Positions 42,646 to 52,962 of a DNA stretch of 64,000 bases are shown piece after piece. Below the pieces are notes generated by a model. The model searched no databases. It had not been told where the DNA came from and worked only from the letters and a program-made list of their open reading frames with translations. Position numbers and translations under genes: made by a program. Source of the DNA: Flavobacterium soyae (GTDB taxonomy: Bacteria > Bacteroidota > Bacteroidia > Flavobacteriales > Flavobacteriaceae); assembly GCF_021245985.1 (NCBI RefSeq), contig NZ_JAJQXA010000022.1, positions 16,958 through 80,957 on the forward strand, written 5' to 3'. Every line of letters begins with the position of its first letter. The stretch's first letter is position 1.

Positions 42646-45600
42646 TTTGATTTTCCTGCTGTTCTTCTTCTGGTTTTCCCTTCTCTTTTACTTCTTTCTT
42701 TTTTTGTTTTTCTTTCTCTTTACGGATTTTTTCTTCTCTTATTAGTTCCTTTTCCTTTTCTGTTCGATGAAAAAGTTCTCTGAATTTATTGTAACTCATT
42801 GTAATAATAAAAGCAACACCCGTTTCTACAACCTGACCTTCAACCGCTACCTGATATTGATTTTTTCTGTAGGCACGAACCATATAACGGCCGTCTTTTG
42901 TAAGCTGATAATCCAGTGCCACGTCTCCCGCAATATTGGTGCTTTCTTCGTTGGCACGTTCTGCGCCTTCTACGCCAAAACTGCTTCCTACAGTTACTTT
43001 CAATCTGTCATCCAGCAGTTTTTTAGAAACAGCGACATTCAAATCGGTTCTGTTTTGCATGGTTCCGGAAGAATAATCTTCTGTTGATTCTAAATCAAAA
43101 TTGACTTCAAATCCCGTAATTAATTCTCCGGCAAGATTGTTTAATTGCTGCGAAAGAATTTTGCTCACACTCTGCCTTGCCAAAGATTCGGCATTTGTAC
43201 CGCCGCTTTCACTTGCAAATGGATTTTCGCCCACAAATCGGTTTAATAATAAAAGAGCAAAAACCTGTTTATTTAATTCTGCAGGATCTTGTTCTAATTG
43301 TTTTAGTTTAGTCTGCGTTAATGTAACAACATCCGAAGAAACATCGTAATTACCATCTGGAAGTACAATTCCAAAAGAAATTTCCGGTTTCATTAATTCC
43401 CCTTTCATTTTCAATAAAGTCTGAAACGGAAGCTTTTGTTTGTATGTATTTCTTACGGCAGAATCATCGTTCGGGAGCTGATTTCCAAGCAAATCAATTG
43501 GCGCAGCATTTACTTTATAAATTGCCGTAATATTTAAATTTGCCATTGTCGGCTCACCATTCCAAGTGATATAACTTCCTTTTTGAATATCAAATTTTCT
43601 TCTAATTCCGTTAAAATTCATTTCATAAGCCCCATCCGAAAACTCATATTTTCCGGTCAAAGTTGTTTTTCCAGATTTATCGATTCCGCCAACTAATTCT
43701 GCTTCTCCTTTCAATTTCAAATAATCACCATTTGCTTTATCAATTAACAAAGTGAGTTCTGCCTCTTTATCAATCGAAATGGCGACATTAACATCCATTC
43801 CTTTTACTTCAGACTGATCCAGTTTGTTTTGTAAATCAACCCTTTGTCTCAAATACATATTATCCTCGTCAACAAACTCTACAATTCCTTCGCGATCTGC
43901 GATTGAAGGATCTGATTGCGGCATTACGACCGTAAACTTGGTTTCTTTATTAATTTTAATTGTTCCGTCGACAACCGGACTATCTAAATTTCCTTTAATA
44001 TTTAGTTTTGTATTTAAAAACATATCTCCATAAAACAAATCATTATCAGTTTCTTTAGAATGTACTGCCCTAAAATCATTTGCTGTAACAACTAACCCAA
44101 AATTATAATTCTGAAAATCAGATGATTGAATAGTTCCATCTACAGCAAGTTCGTTGTCGTTTTCGTCGTGAAGCGTAAACTTATCGAAAGTAATTACATC
44201 ATTATTAAAGGTGATTTTTTCCTGATTTGTTTTGAAAAATGAATTCAGCTGTGTGATTCTAAAACCACCATCATTAAAATTTAATTCGCCCGCAACTTTT
44301 GGACTTGATGCATTTCCGAGAATTTTAAAGTTTCCTGACAAATATCCCGTTCCGTCTGTTATGCTGCCCATTGTAAAGCCTTGAATACTTTTAACATACA
44401 ATTTATTGATATCTAAATTGAAGTCAAGGTTTCCATCATCCATTTTATAATTTCCGGTCAGGTTTACTTCGTTTCCTTCTCCGGTTAATGCCACATTTGC
44501 ATTTAATAAATTAGCGGTTTTATTATCAACTTTTATTTCAATATCGCCAACTGTTTCTCCTCTAAAAGCAAAATCATCAATTTTTAAATCAGAAGTAAAA
44601 GTTGAGGTTGTCATTACGTTTTCTACAACAGCATTTCCGTTAATTAAACCCTGCATCAACAGTTTATCTTTTTTAACCATATTCATAATGGTTTCGATTT
44701 TGAAGTTTACAAAATCGACTTGCAATGGCGCATTATCCTGTGTTCCCTGCGATTGAATTTTTAATTCATTTCCGTTATTATTGAGGAAAAATTTATTGAC
44801 GTAAAGACGTTTATCTCCAAATTCTATGGCATTTTCAGGATCAATGTTCCACTTGTCGTAATTTAAAATGAAGTTTTCGGCATCAATTTTAAATATGTTT
44901 TTAGAATCTTCTGCCTTAAATTCTCCGGCAATAAAATATTGAGGTTTTTCTTTTGCGTCCTGAACTTCAAGCGCATAAGTCAAAATATTATTTTCTACTT
45001 TTCCTGATAAGCTGGTAAACGGAATTTTTAATGAACCGCTTTCAATCGTTGCCACAGAAACAGAATATTCTAAAGCATTTTCTTTGGCTTCGATATTAAT
45101 TTTTCCGTCGGAAATTGTATTTTCTGCATACACAATTCTCGGAATTATTCCTCTTATTTCTAAAGAATCGGTTACGTTGTTGTATTTTCCGGTGATTTTA
45201 ATTGGTTCTAAACCTGTCAGTTTCGGAATTAGTTTAAAAAGAATCGGGTCATTATCAACCGTTACTGTAAAAGCCAAACGCTGCTCGTCAGATTCTCCGT
45301 TTGCTTTTGGAGTTTTTAAATCAATATATTTTGACAATGATTTTTTAATGGCCGCTGTCAATGTTGTCAATTTGTATTTTCCGTCGACTTCGGCTTTTAA
45401 AAACTGAGACGAGATTTTAATATTATTTCGGGTATTGTCTGAAAAAGCAATAATACGAACCGAATCTAAAACAATTGGCTCTTTATCCTGCAGAATCTGA
45501 ACGTTTGAAAGAAACACTTTTCCATTCAAAAAATTCGGATTACTATTGGCAATATCAGCATCAACATTGCCGCGAAGCTTCATTGGTCCGGCATGAAGAT

Positions 45601-47734
45601 TTAGTTTTTCAAGATCAGCAATATCCAGGTTTAGTTTTAATTTTATTGACGGATATTTTTCTTGTGTATTTCCGCTCGCAGCCAAATCAAAATTTAAATT
45701 TGGATCTTGCATTCCTGATTTTACTGCAAATGATCCGTTTTCGATATTTCCTTTTAAAGCTAAATCCCTGTAAGTATATCTGTTAAAAACTGCTTTCTGC
45801 ACAATTCCGTCTAGCTCTGCTTTTGCTGTTTTTGGGTCTAAACCATTTCCTTTTACTTTTGCTTTAAGCGTAATTTTTCCAATTGAATCGTTTTTGATTA
45901 ATCTGCCTAAATCAAAATCAAGCAGATAAACCGTTGCGTCGTATTTCTCTTTTTTCTTAACACGCTGATCGAATAAGGCATCTACTTTTGCGTTTCCGAA
46001 ACTGTTGTTTAAAGCCAGATTGGTTTTGAAATTCTGAACCGAACCTTTAAATTTTCCCTGCAGGTTTATTTGCGACGGAAGCTGAATGTTTTTCGGAATT
46101 GTTCCTGCCGGTACAAACGTATTTATATCTTTAGAAGTCGTGATTATTTTTTTGATATCTAAATCATAATACGCTTTTTGAGCATCAGGAAGCCCGGTTA
46201 TCTTCCCCGAAAGGGAAACTTTTGTGGTTCCTATTCCGCTCATTTCGAATTTCGGAATATTCAAATCTTTTACTTTTCCGCTCACACGGCTGTTTATATA
46301 TAAAACCGCATTTGGATTACTTTTAAACGGATTAGTTTTCTGCAAATCGGGAGCAAATAACAAAATGTCTTTAAAGCCGATTTTCGAATCTTTTAAATTG
46401 GCATCGACAGCAAGATTTGCAATGTCTTTTTGAAGTGCTGCGAGTGATTTGTATTCAACCTTAATTTTATCTTGTACAAGTGTTTGCGGTGTTTTTAAAT
46501 ACAAATTATTTAAATAGACGTTTTTAGGCCCATAGAAAAAATCTGTTTTTAAAGACTGAACGTGCAAACCGCTTTTTTCTGCTGCTGCAAGTGATTTTAT
46601 ATTGCCCGAAATGGTATCGTTGCCATAATGCAATTTCTCGGCTTCAAGATTGAATTTGCTCAAATCTAAATGGCTGTAATCGATTCCTTTTGCAGTGGGT
46701 TTCGATTGCATGTCATCAAATTTAAAGGCTATATTTTGTATGTTTATTTTATTGAGTTTTGCTTTCCAGCCGGCTTGTTTTATGGCTGTTTTATCTAAAC
46801 TTGGTGTTTGAATTTGTTTGTCTTTTACTCCTAAACGCAGATTTCCGCTAAGGTTTTTTAGTTCGAAAGTATCGAAATCTAAAAGCTGTTTGTTTAAGTC
46901 AATTTCATTAACGGATAAATCTAAATTTCCGAGTTTTATTCCTGAGTCTAATTTTGAATCTTTATTATCGTACGTAATATCAATTTTTGACAAACTGATT
47001 TTGCCGAGTTTTAATTTGAAGTCTTTTCGTTTTGAAATTGTATCTACAGTTTCTACCGAAACAACAGCAATTTGTTCTACAACATCCTGATTTAAAACTA
47101 ATTTTAATCCGTTCAGATTGATATTTGGAATATCAAAATCCATTTTATCCAAATCGAATTTATTGAATTTTGTATCAAAATGCGTCAGTTTTACGGCAAT
47201 GTCATTTTTAGAAAAATCGTCTTTAAAATTAAATTTGACATTATCCAGATTTACTTTTACAACTGATATTTTAAATGGTTTTGCATTTGGATCTTCGACT
47301 TTTGGTTCTTTTGATTCGAATGCTTTTATGATATAATCGAAATTGAAAACACCTTCTTTATTTCGGGAAATATTGGCTTTTACATTTTCTAGCGAAACAG
47401 AATTGATTTCGAGTTCTCTGCTTACGAGTTTAAAAAGGTCAACATCTACTTCTAAACGTTTTCCTGCCAGCAGTGTATCTTTCTTTTGATCTTCAAAGTA
47501 AAAACCTTCAAGAACTACATCTTTCGGAAATTTAATGGAAATATGATCTAAGGAAACTTTGGTTTTTATCTTTTTATGGAGATAAGAGATCGCTTTGTCT
47601 TTGGCGAAATTTTGAACTGAAGGAACCTGAATTAATATTATAAGAAGTAATAAAAGCGCAACTATAGAAACTATACACCAAAGCAGTATACGAAATGTTT
47701 TTTTTAGATAATGAATGGTGGTTTTCTTATTCAT
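42620..47734 (-). CDS. tamB: TamB translocation and assembly module protein
   Basis: A 1704-residue protein with one N-terminal transmembrane helix (about 14-35, LLWCIVSIVALLLLLIILI), followed by a very long run of short beta strands characteristic of AsmA/TamB repeats (NLSGNLRLGVKDKQI, LTGKYEFSDGAYEMNFNGI) and the conserved C-terminal TamB domain. It ends in a highly charged lysine/glutamate tail. TamB spans the periplasm as a lipid-conducting groove. It is much longer than E. coli TamB (about 1260), as is common in Bacteroidota. Its last 26 bases overlap tamL. Confidence 0.9.
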   Translation of the reverse strand: MNKKTTIHYLKKTFRILLWCIVSIVALLLLLIILIQVPSVQNFAKDKAISYLHKKIKTKVSLDHISIKFPKDVVLEGFYFEDQKKDTLLAGKRLEVDVDLFKLVSRELEINSVSLENVKANISRNKEGVFNFDYIIKAFESKEPKVEDPNAKPFKISVVKVNLDNVKFNFKDDFSKNDIAVKLTHFDTKFNKFDLDKMDFDIPNINLNGLKLVLNQDVVEQIAVVSVETVDTISKRKDFKLKLGKISLSKIDITYDNKDSKLDSGIKLGNLDLSVNEIDLNKQLLDFDTFELKNLSGNLRLGVKDKQIQTPSLDKTAIKQAGWKAKLNKINIQNIAFKFDDMQSKPTAKGIDYSHLDLSKFNLEAEKLHYGNDTISGNIKSLAAAEKSGLHVQSLKTDFFYGPKNVYLNNLYLKTPQTLVQDKIKVEYKSLAALQKDIANLAVDANLKDSKIGFKDILLFAPDLQKTNPFKSNPNAVLYINSRVSGKVKDLNIPKFEMSGIGTTKVSLSGKITGLPDAQKAYYDLDIKKIITTSKDINTFVPAGTIPKNIQLPSQINLQGKFKGSVQNFKTNLALNNSFGNAKVDALFDQRVKKKEKYDATVYLLDFDLGRLIKNDSIGKITLKAKVKGNGLDPKTAKAELDGIVQKAVFNRYTYRDLALKGNIENGSFAVKSGMQDPNLNFDLAASGNTQEKYPSIKLKLNLDIADLEKLNLHAGPMKLRGNVDADIANSNPNFLNGKVFLSNVQILQDKEPIVLDSVRIIAFSDNTRNNIKISSQFLKAEVDGKYKLTTLTAAIKKSLSKYIDLKTPKANGESDEQRLAFTVTVDNDPILFKLIPKLTGLEPIKITGKYNNVTDSLEIRGIIPRIVYAENTISDGKINIEAKENALEYSVSVATIESGSLKIPFTSLSGKVENNILTYALEVQDAKEKPQYFIAGEFKAEDSKNIFKIDAENFILNYDKWNIDPENAIEFGDKRLYVNKFFLNNNGNELKIQSQGTQDNAPLQVDFVNFKIETIMNMVKKDKLLMQGLINGNAVVENVMTTSTFTSDLKIDDFAFRGETVGDIEIKVDNKTANLLNANVALTGEGNEVNLTGNYKMDDGNLDFNLDINKLYVKSIQGFTMGSITDGTGYLSGNFKILGNASSPKVAGELNFNDGGFRITQLNSFFKTNQEKITFNNDVITFDKFTLHDENDNELAVDGTIQSSDFQNYNFGLVVTANDFRAVHSKETDNDLFYGDMFLNTKLNIKGNLDSPVVDGTIKINKETKFTVVMPQSDPSIADREGIVEFVDEDNMYLRQRVDLQNKLDQSEVKGMDVNVAISIDKEAELTLLIDKANGDYLKLKGEAELVGGIDKSGKTTLTGKYEFSDGAYEMNFNGIRRKFDIQKGSYITWNGEPTMANLNITAIYKVNAAPIDLLGNQLPNDDSAVRNTYKQKLPFQTLLKMKGELMKPEISFGIVLPDGNYDVSSDVVTLTQTKLKQLEQDPAELNKQVFALLLLNRFVGENPFASESGGTNAESLARQSVSKILSQQLNNLAGELITGFEVNFDLESTEDYSSGTMQNRTDLNVAVSKKLLDDRLKVTVGSSFGVEGAERANEESTNIAGDVALDYQLTKDGRYMVRAYRKNQYQVAVEGQVVETGVAFIITMSYNKFRELFHRTEKEKELIREEKIRKEKEKQKKKEVKEKGKPEEEQQENQIEGNEQKT

Positions 47735-47964
47735 AGGTCAATAAAATACAGGATTTAATTGCTTCTGAAAAAAGCATGGCTGCGCATCTTACAAAAATGT
47801 AAAATTTAAACCTTTAACAATTTACATAATTATTGGGAATTATTCTAAAATTTTGCTGTAAAATAGTTAATTTCTTACTTTTGAGTTTTAGCCACTAAGG
47901 CGCTAAGACGCAAAGTTTTTTTATCCAAAATATCTTATAATAATATTTGGTGCTTAGTGAAAAA
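47735..47964. other. 230-base gap with a CACTAAGGCGCTAAG-type repeat
   Basis: The piece AGCCACTAAGGCGCTAAGACGC at about 47890-47911 is a single copy of the arm seen in palindrome A (39204 onward). The rest is AT-rich without an open frame. Confidence 0.6.
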
Positions 47965-48921
47965 TTAAAATTTAAGATGGGAAATCTTTTCTTCTAAAAG
48001 ATTCATTTTCTGCTGAAGTTTAGCCAGGAATTTTTGGTGTTGTTCTGATTCGGGATTGAAGCTGCGATGGCGGAGGCTTTTTTGAATTTCATCTACTTCC
48101 TGCATCGTTGAAATGCTTTCTTGCGAGATATAATTTTCGCTGAAAAGTTTCCAGATATAATCGATTGCGATTTGGTTGGGATGCAGCATATCTTCCTTAT
48201 AAAAACGATAATCACGAAGTTCGTCCATCATGATTTCGTAGGACGGAAAGTATTCAGTGTTCAGTTTTAAGTGTTCAGTATTCAACGCAGAATGCAAAGC
48301 TGTAAATAAATGCGATTTGCTTAATTGATTTTCTACAAAACCATCTTTGATGTGACGTACTGGCGAAATAGTAAAAATGAAATTGATATTTGGATTCAAA
48401 GTCTGGATTAAATCTATGGTGTTTTGAATACTTTTTTGAATTACTTCAACAGATAATAACTCTTTTGAAAACTGCTTTTGAGGAACTTTATGGCAATTAG
48501 CAGCTATTTCGGTGCTTTCAATATTTCTGTAAATCCAGGAAGTTCCAAATGTTACAATAATATGTGTGGCTTTTTTTATCTGTTTATTGGTTTCTGTAAT
48601 GGCTTTATTGAGCGTTTCTAATAATTCTTGTCTGTTGGCATTACTTAAATCTGAATGTACTTCGAAACTGTGCCAGCGTTCGTTGTGAAAAAAAATGTCT
48701 TTTTCTGTAAATACATCTTCATTGCAAACTCTGCTGAATAATTTTTCAATCGAAACCGGATTAAATATAATTCCAAACGGATTTCTTTCATTTTGAAACT
48801 TGAAATAATCAAATTTCTGTGCCATATTTTCTACAAAACAAGAACCAACAGAAAGTATCTTCGAGTTATAATCAATTGGATTGTTACTTTTTGAAATTGG
48901 GATTTGGGTTCTGAATTGCAT
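47965..48921 (-). CDS. GSCFA family protein
   Basis: A 318-residue protein of the GSCFA family, named for the motif seen at residues 26-29 here (GSCFVENMAQ; in this copy GSCF followed by V). Other conserved parts are NPFGIIFNP and FGTSWIYR, and the C-terminal DMLHPNQIAIDYIW resembles the D-x-x-H motif of SGNH esterases. An acyl-esterase or lipase-like activity is likely but the substrate is unknown. It is a separate unit upstream of tamB. Confidence 0.85.
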   Translation of the reverse strand: MQFRTQIPISKSNNPIDYNSKILSVGSCFVENMAQKFDYFKFQNERNPFGIIFNPVSIEKLFSRVCNEDVFTEKDIFFHNERWHSFEVHSDLSNANRQELLETLNKAITETNKQIKKATHIIVTFGTSWIYRNIESTEIAANCHKVPQKQFSKELLSVEVIQKSIQNTIDLIQTLNPNINFIFTISPVRHIKDGFVENQLSKSHLFTALHSALNTEHLKLNTEYFPSYEIMMDELRDYRFYKEDMLHPNQIAIDYIWKLFSENYISQESISTMQEVDEIQKSLRHRSFNPESEQHQKFLAKLQQKMNLLEEKISHLKF

Positions 48922-48963
48922 ATTTTCTAAATTTAAATACGAATTTCACCAATTTTCACCAAT

Positions 48964-48993
48964 AAAAAAACCAAATACATGAAGTATTTGGTT
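48964..48993 (-). terminator. Terminator of the first lipoprotein gene
   Basis: On the minus strand AACCAAATAC pairs with GTATTTGGTT over a five-base loop, followed by seven Ts. Confidence 0.88.
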
Positions 48994-49001
48994 CTTGGTA
49001 A

Positions 49002-49772
49002 TTAATACAAATATTTTGTAATGGTTGTTACTTGTTTTCCTCCTTTATAATATGTCTCTAAGCTTGGATATCCTTTAACATCATATTCATAGTCTTTTAT
49101 ATCAAGGTAAGCACTTGAAGTGACAGAAAAACTGCTTAAACGATTATTAAAAGATGATTTTTCATCATTTATAAGTAAACTCATACCTAAAATATTTTTA
49201 AAAGGAGAATTCATATTATCATAAACATAAGTAAATGTATAAGAATGGATGCCTGTTTTTGTATTTACATAATCCCTTTTAATCAGATTTCCATTTTTTA
49301 TCTTAAGTAAAGAAAAATAATCATCCTCTGCTTCGATCTTAGTTAAATAATCTGTACTAAATCTTTGTTCTTTAACTAAAGTATCTGATAAATATGTGTA
49401 AACCGATCTTATATTAATTATACGAGGATTTGATGCCCAATTGTCTAGATAATTAATCGATGCTAATTTTCCATTTGTGTAAGAATAAGTTTCCCCATTA
49501 ACTCTAACTTCTTTTCCTTGAACAATATTATAGTAGGTTTTACCTACAATTATATTATCCTCATAATGGTAATAAATTTTATCCTTTTTATAGGATATAC
49601 TTTTAATTTTATTTTTATCGTAAGAAAAAAGAACAGTATCAGTACTAAATCCAGGATCAATATATATCATAGATTTAGGTAATATTGTCGTATCATCTTC
49701 AGTATTATCACTATCATTACTTGAACAAGAAAGGAATGTGAAAATTAAAAAAAGGAGTAAATTCTTTTTCAT
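49002..49772 (-). CDS. Lipoprotein paralogue 1 (YD-like beta-rich)
   Basis: The start at 49772 gives a lipoprotein signal (LLLFLIFTFLSC); an upstream in-frame ATG is unlikely. The 256-residue protein is rich in short tyrosine-containing strands (KIKSISYKKDKIYYHYED) and has YDNMNSPFKNILGMSLLI, which matches YDTNNDPFKNILGFDLLL in the gene at 51946-52812. It is therefore a paralogue of that gene. Its strands resemble the repeat proteins that fold as YD/RHS-like surfaces, but the family was not identified. It points away from the ABC exporter next to it. Confidence 0.7.
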   Translation of the reverse strand: MKKNLLLFLIFTFLSCSSNDSDNTEDDTTILPKSMIYIDPGFSTDTVLFSYDKNKIKSISYKKDKIYYHYEDNIIVGKTYYNIVQGKEVRVNGETYSYTNGKLASINYLDNWASNPRIINIRSVYTYLSDTLVKEQRFSTDYLTKIEAEDDYFSLLKIKNGNLIKRDYVNTKTGIHSYTFTYVYDNMNSPFKNILGMSLLINDEKSSFNNRLSSFSVTSSAYLDIKDYEYDVKGYPSLETYYKGGKQVTTITKYLY

Positions 49773-50101
49773 TTGGCATGTATTTAGATTTATACTAACA
49801 AACATATCACACACCCCTTACAAAAACGAGCTATTCCTGTCATTTTACTATTACAATAAGGTATTTTTAGCTCAAGAACTAGTAGGTATATTTTCTATTT
49901 CTATTCACTGATAATCTTTATCATCATAAATATAGTTTCTCAAATAAATATCAATAATTGCTCATTTTGTTATTGAATAATAATCCCTTCGATATAAGCT
50001 AAAGATCAATAAATAAAAATTTACATTTTTAATAACAAAAATCAACTCCATCAAGACAAACATTTGCTTACTTTTGCATCTTCCATTTTTTTAAAATATC
50101 T
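49773..50101. other. 329-base divergent promoter region
   Basis: This stretch lies between lipoprotein 1 (-) and the ABC exporter (+). It is AT-rich, with one TAnnTTTG box on the plus strand at 50069-50076. I see no small open frame with coding character and no repeat. Confidence 0.6.
50069..50076 (+). promoter_or_regulatory. -7 box of the ABC exporter gene
   Basis: TACTTTTG fits TAnnTTTG, 25 bases before the start codon. Confidence 0.5.
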
Positions 50102-51847
50102 ATGAAATTATTATATTCTTATATAATCAAACACAAAATGCTTTTGTTTTTTGCTTTGATTATGGCCTCTATAAACATTTGTTTCAGTTTGTCAGACTCT
50201 ATTATTACGGGTAAATTAATGCAGGACTGCGGGGTTGGACTGGCAAAGTACAAAGGAAACGAAATTGGGTTTATCAAATCTTTATCATTCTGGCTGGGTC
50301 TTTCGCTTGCGGCAGCCATGATTTCCAGAATTACCAAAAACTTTCAGGATTATTTTACCAATGTGGTGATCCAGAGAACCGGGGCTCAAATGTATACCGA
50401 CGGAATTAAAAAATCTCTGGATTTACCTTATGCTGAATTTGAAGATCAGCGAAGTGGTGAAACTTTGAGTAAGTTAACCAAAGTTCGCTCTGATTCTGAA
50501 AAATTAATTACACTTTCTATTTCGCTTATTTTTCAAACCATCATCGGATTCATATTTGTGATTTTGTATGTCGCCCGAATTGATTTCCGAATTTCAATTA
50601 TCTTTTTAATTACAGCACCAATTATTGCTTTGGTAAGTTCTTATTTAGGTAAAAAAATTAAAATCGTTTCTAAGAAAATTGTTAATCAAACCAATGCTTT
50701 GGCAGGTTCAACAACGGAGAGTTTACGTAATATCGAATTGGTAAAAAGTCTTGGCTTAACGTATCAGGAAGAGAAACGTTTAAACTTAAACACTTTTAAA
50801 ATTCTACATTTAGAATTAGAAAAAGTTCGATTTATTCGAAGCTTAAGTTTTATTCAGGGAACAACTGTTCACTTTTTAAGAACCTGCGTGGTTTTTACTT
50901 TGTATTATTTCTTATTTGGAGGAAAAATTATTGTGGGTGATTTGCTGACAATGGTATTTTTTACTTTTTTCATTTTTGGCCCGCTTCAGGAACTTGGAAA
51001 TTTCATTATTGCTTTGAATGAAACCAAAGTATCAATGGAAAATTTCAAAACCTTATTAAGCGCTCCAAAAGAATTCCGCCCGAAAAGTCCAAAACATGTT
51101 GGAGCAATTCAGTCATTATTGTTTTCAAATGTTAGTTTTCAGCACAAAACAGCTAAATTCAAAGCAGTTGAAAATATTAACTTTGAAATTAAACAAGGTC
51201 AGACCGTCGCTTTTGTCGGCCCGTCTGGTTCCGGAAAAACAACTTTAGTAAAATTATTGGTTGGCTTGTATACACCTGCAGAAGGTCAGGTTTTGTATAA
51301 TGATATCGATTCTACAGAAATTGATTTATTAGATTTAAGAAAACAATTGGGTTTTGTAACACAGGACGCCCAATTATTCTCTGGAACAATTCGTGAAAAT
51401 CTCCTGTTTGTAAAACCAAACGCAGCCGACGAAGATTTATACGATGCCTTAAAAAGAGCAAGCTGCGATAAACTTTTAAAACGTGCCGAAGATGGTTTAA
51501 ATACTACAATTGGTGAAGGCGGAATAAAAGTTTCTGGTGGAGAAAAACAGCGTTTGTCTATTGCAAGAGCTATTCTTAGAAATCCGAATTTATTGATTTT
51601 TGATGAAGCGACTTCAGCTTTAGATTCTATTACTGAAGAAGAAATTAATGCGACAATCAGAAATATATCTGATAAAAACAGAATCACAGTTTTAATTGCA
51701 CACCGTTTATCAACTGTAATGCACGCTGATAGAATTTTTGTTCTGGAACAAGGTAAAATCATTGAGCAAGGGAAACATGATGATTTAATTGTTGAAAGAG
51801 GTTTGTATTATGCTATGTGGCGCCAGCAGATTGGTGAGCGTAAGTAG
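50102..51847 (+). CDS. ABC exporter, fused membrane and ATPase domains
   Basis: A 581-residue half-transporter. About six transmembrane helices fill residues 1-310, followed by the ATPase: Walker A GPSGSGKTT, Q-loop FVTQDAQLF, signature VSGGEKQRLSIARA, Walker B LLIFDEATSALD and H-loop IAHRLST. It works as a dimer exporting lipids, peptides or drugs from the inner membrane; the substrate is not known. Flanked by two paralogous lipoproteins facing away. A copy of its final 34 codons is found at 52963-53067. Confidence 0.9.
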   Translation: MKLLYSYIIKHKMLLFFALIMASINICFSLSDSIITGKLMQDCGVGLAKYKGNEIGFIKSLSFWLGLSLAAAMISRITKNFQDYFTNVVIQRTGAQMYTDGIKKSLDLPYAEFEDQRSGETLSKLTKVRSDSEKLITLSISLIFQTIIGFIFVILYVARIDFRISIIFLITAPIIALVSSYLGKKIKIVSKKIVNQTNALAGSTTESLRNIELVKSLGLTYQEEKRLNLNTFKILHLELEKVRFIRSLSFIQGTTVHFLRTCVVFTLYYFLFGGKIIVGDLLTMVFFTFFIFGPLQELGNFIIALNETKVSMENFKTLLSAPKEFRPKSPKHVGAIQSLLFSNVSFQHKTAKFKAVENINFEIKQGQTVAFVGPSGSGKTTLVKLLVGLYTPAEGQVLYNDIDSTEIDLLDLRKQLGFVTQDAQLFSGTIRENLLFVKPNAADEDLYDALKRASCDKLLKRAEDGLNTTIGEGGIKVSGGEKQRLSIARAILRNPNLLIFDEATSALDSITEEEINATIRNISDKNRITVLIAHRLSTVMHADRIFVLEQGKIIEQGKHDDLIVERGLYYAMWRQQIGERK

Positions 51848-51886
51848 CCTTTTAGATACTAAGTTTTTTTTCAACTTTAAAACAAA

Positions 51887-51914
51887 AAACCCTTTCACAG
51901 AAATGAAAGGGTTT
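51887..51914. terminator. Terminator after the ABC exporter
   Basis: AAACCCTTTCA pairs with TGAAAGGGTTT across a short loop, with A and T runs on either side, serving both the exporter (+) and the converging lipoprotein 2 (-). Confidence 0.85.
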
Positions 51915-51945
51915 ACTTTTATAAAGACTTAGCTTAGGAATTTCA

Positions 51946-52812
51946 TTAATAAGTATACTCTACTGTTTTATATGGGTATAAATGATCATTAAGTACTTTA
52001 ATAGGATACCCTTCCTCATTACAAATATATTCTGTTTTTATAGTCGTTGTATTCAAATAGTTTCCATTCCATAAAACACTAGACATAGTTTTCTTAACTA
52101 TATTATTTGAAAACACATTCTTCAATAACAAATCAAATCCTAAAATATTTTTAAAAGGATCATTATTTGTATCATATTCATATAAATATTCGGTTGTATC
52201 TGTCTCTGCATAAACTATCATTGGATGATGGGCCAGATAAGACATTTTTTTTACCAAATTTCTATTTTCAAAAGTAAGCACATCGGTCCATTGTAATAAA
52301 GCAGTGTTACCAAACCCTTCTATCTTAAAGAATTTGTAGTCAATAAAATAAGATTTTATAATAACAGTACCATTTGTCTCATAAGTATAAACATTTGTCT
52401 CTTCATGATTTCCATTTGGATATTCAGCAGTATAATCTTTTGTGTACTTAGATGAAGTCAATTTACTATTTTCATAGCTATATGTGTATTCTTCTTTCTT
52501 TACATCACTGCCACTTTGAGTATTATACTTGACTTCTTTTACAATAAAATCTCCCTCGTAGGTATAATCAGTTCTTTCGTTTTTACTAGTTTTACTTACT
52601 ATTTTATTTCCATCATAAGAAATCGTTTCTAAAATTTCAGAAGAATTGTCCGAGTTACTAATCTTTATTGTCTTTGGCAAAACTACAGTTTGTTGTTCTA
52701 GCTTCATATATGTCTTATTATTCATATATGCTTTATTATCTTCATCTACAGAAGAACACGAACTTAAGACAACTAAGAAAGCCGTTAAAAAATAAAATAA
52801 AATCTTTTTCAT
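51946..52812 (-). CDS. Lipoprotein paralogue 2 (YD-like beta-rich)
   Basis: The start at 52812 gives MKKILFYFLTAFLVVLSSC, a lipoprotein signal; an upstream in-frame start would hide it. The 288-residue protein shares the YD.N.PFKNILG..LL region and the general layout of many tyrosine-rich strands with the lipoprotein at 49002-49772. Together they make an uncommon pair: each lies divergent from an exporter copy, the second of which has decayed to the tail at 52963-53067. Function unknown. Confidence 0.7.
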   Translation of the reverse strand: MKKILFYFLTAFLVVLSSCSSVDEDNKAYMNNKTYMKLEQQTVVLPKTIKISNSDNSSEILETISYDGNKIVSKTSKNERTDYTYEGDFIVKEVKYNTQSGSDVKKEEYTYSYENSKLTSSKYTKDYTAEYPNGNHEETNVYTYETNGTVIIKSYFIDYKFFKIEGFGNTALLQWTDVLTFENRNLVKKMSYLAHHPMIVYAETDTTEYLYEYDTNNDPFKNILGFDLLLKNVFSNNIVKKTMSSVLWNGNYLNTTTIKTEYICNEEGYPIKVLNDHLYPYKTVEYTY

Positions 52813-52925
52813 AATAAATTGTTTTAAAATTATTAAGTAAAAGAAAACGTTTTCGCAAAAAGTAATAGCCACAATAAGCTGCCAAAATGATAGTTTAAGG
52901 TATTATTAACCTCCAATAAAATACA

Positions 52926-52958
52926 AAACCCGACAGGTTTTAAAAACCTGTCGGGTTT
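52926..52958. repeat. CCCGACAGG palindrome, copy 1
   Basis: AAACCCGACAGGTTTT pairs perfectly with AAAACCTGTCGGGTTT around one A. It is repeated in the same orientation, with the same flanks (about 39 bases), at 53301-53339. Confidence 0.95.
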
Positions 52959-52962
52959 ACTC

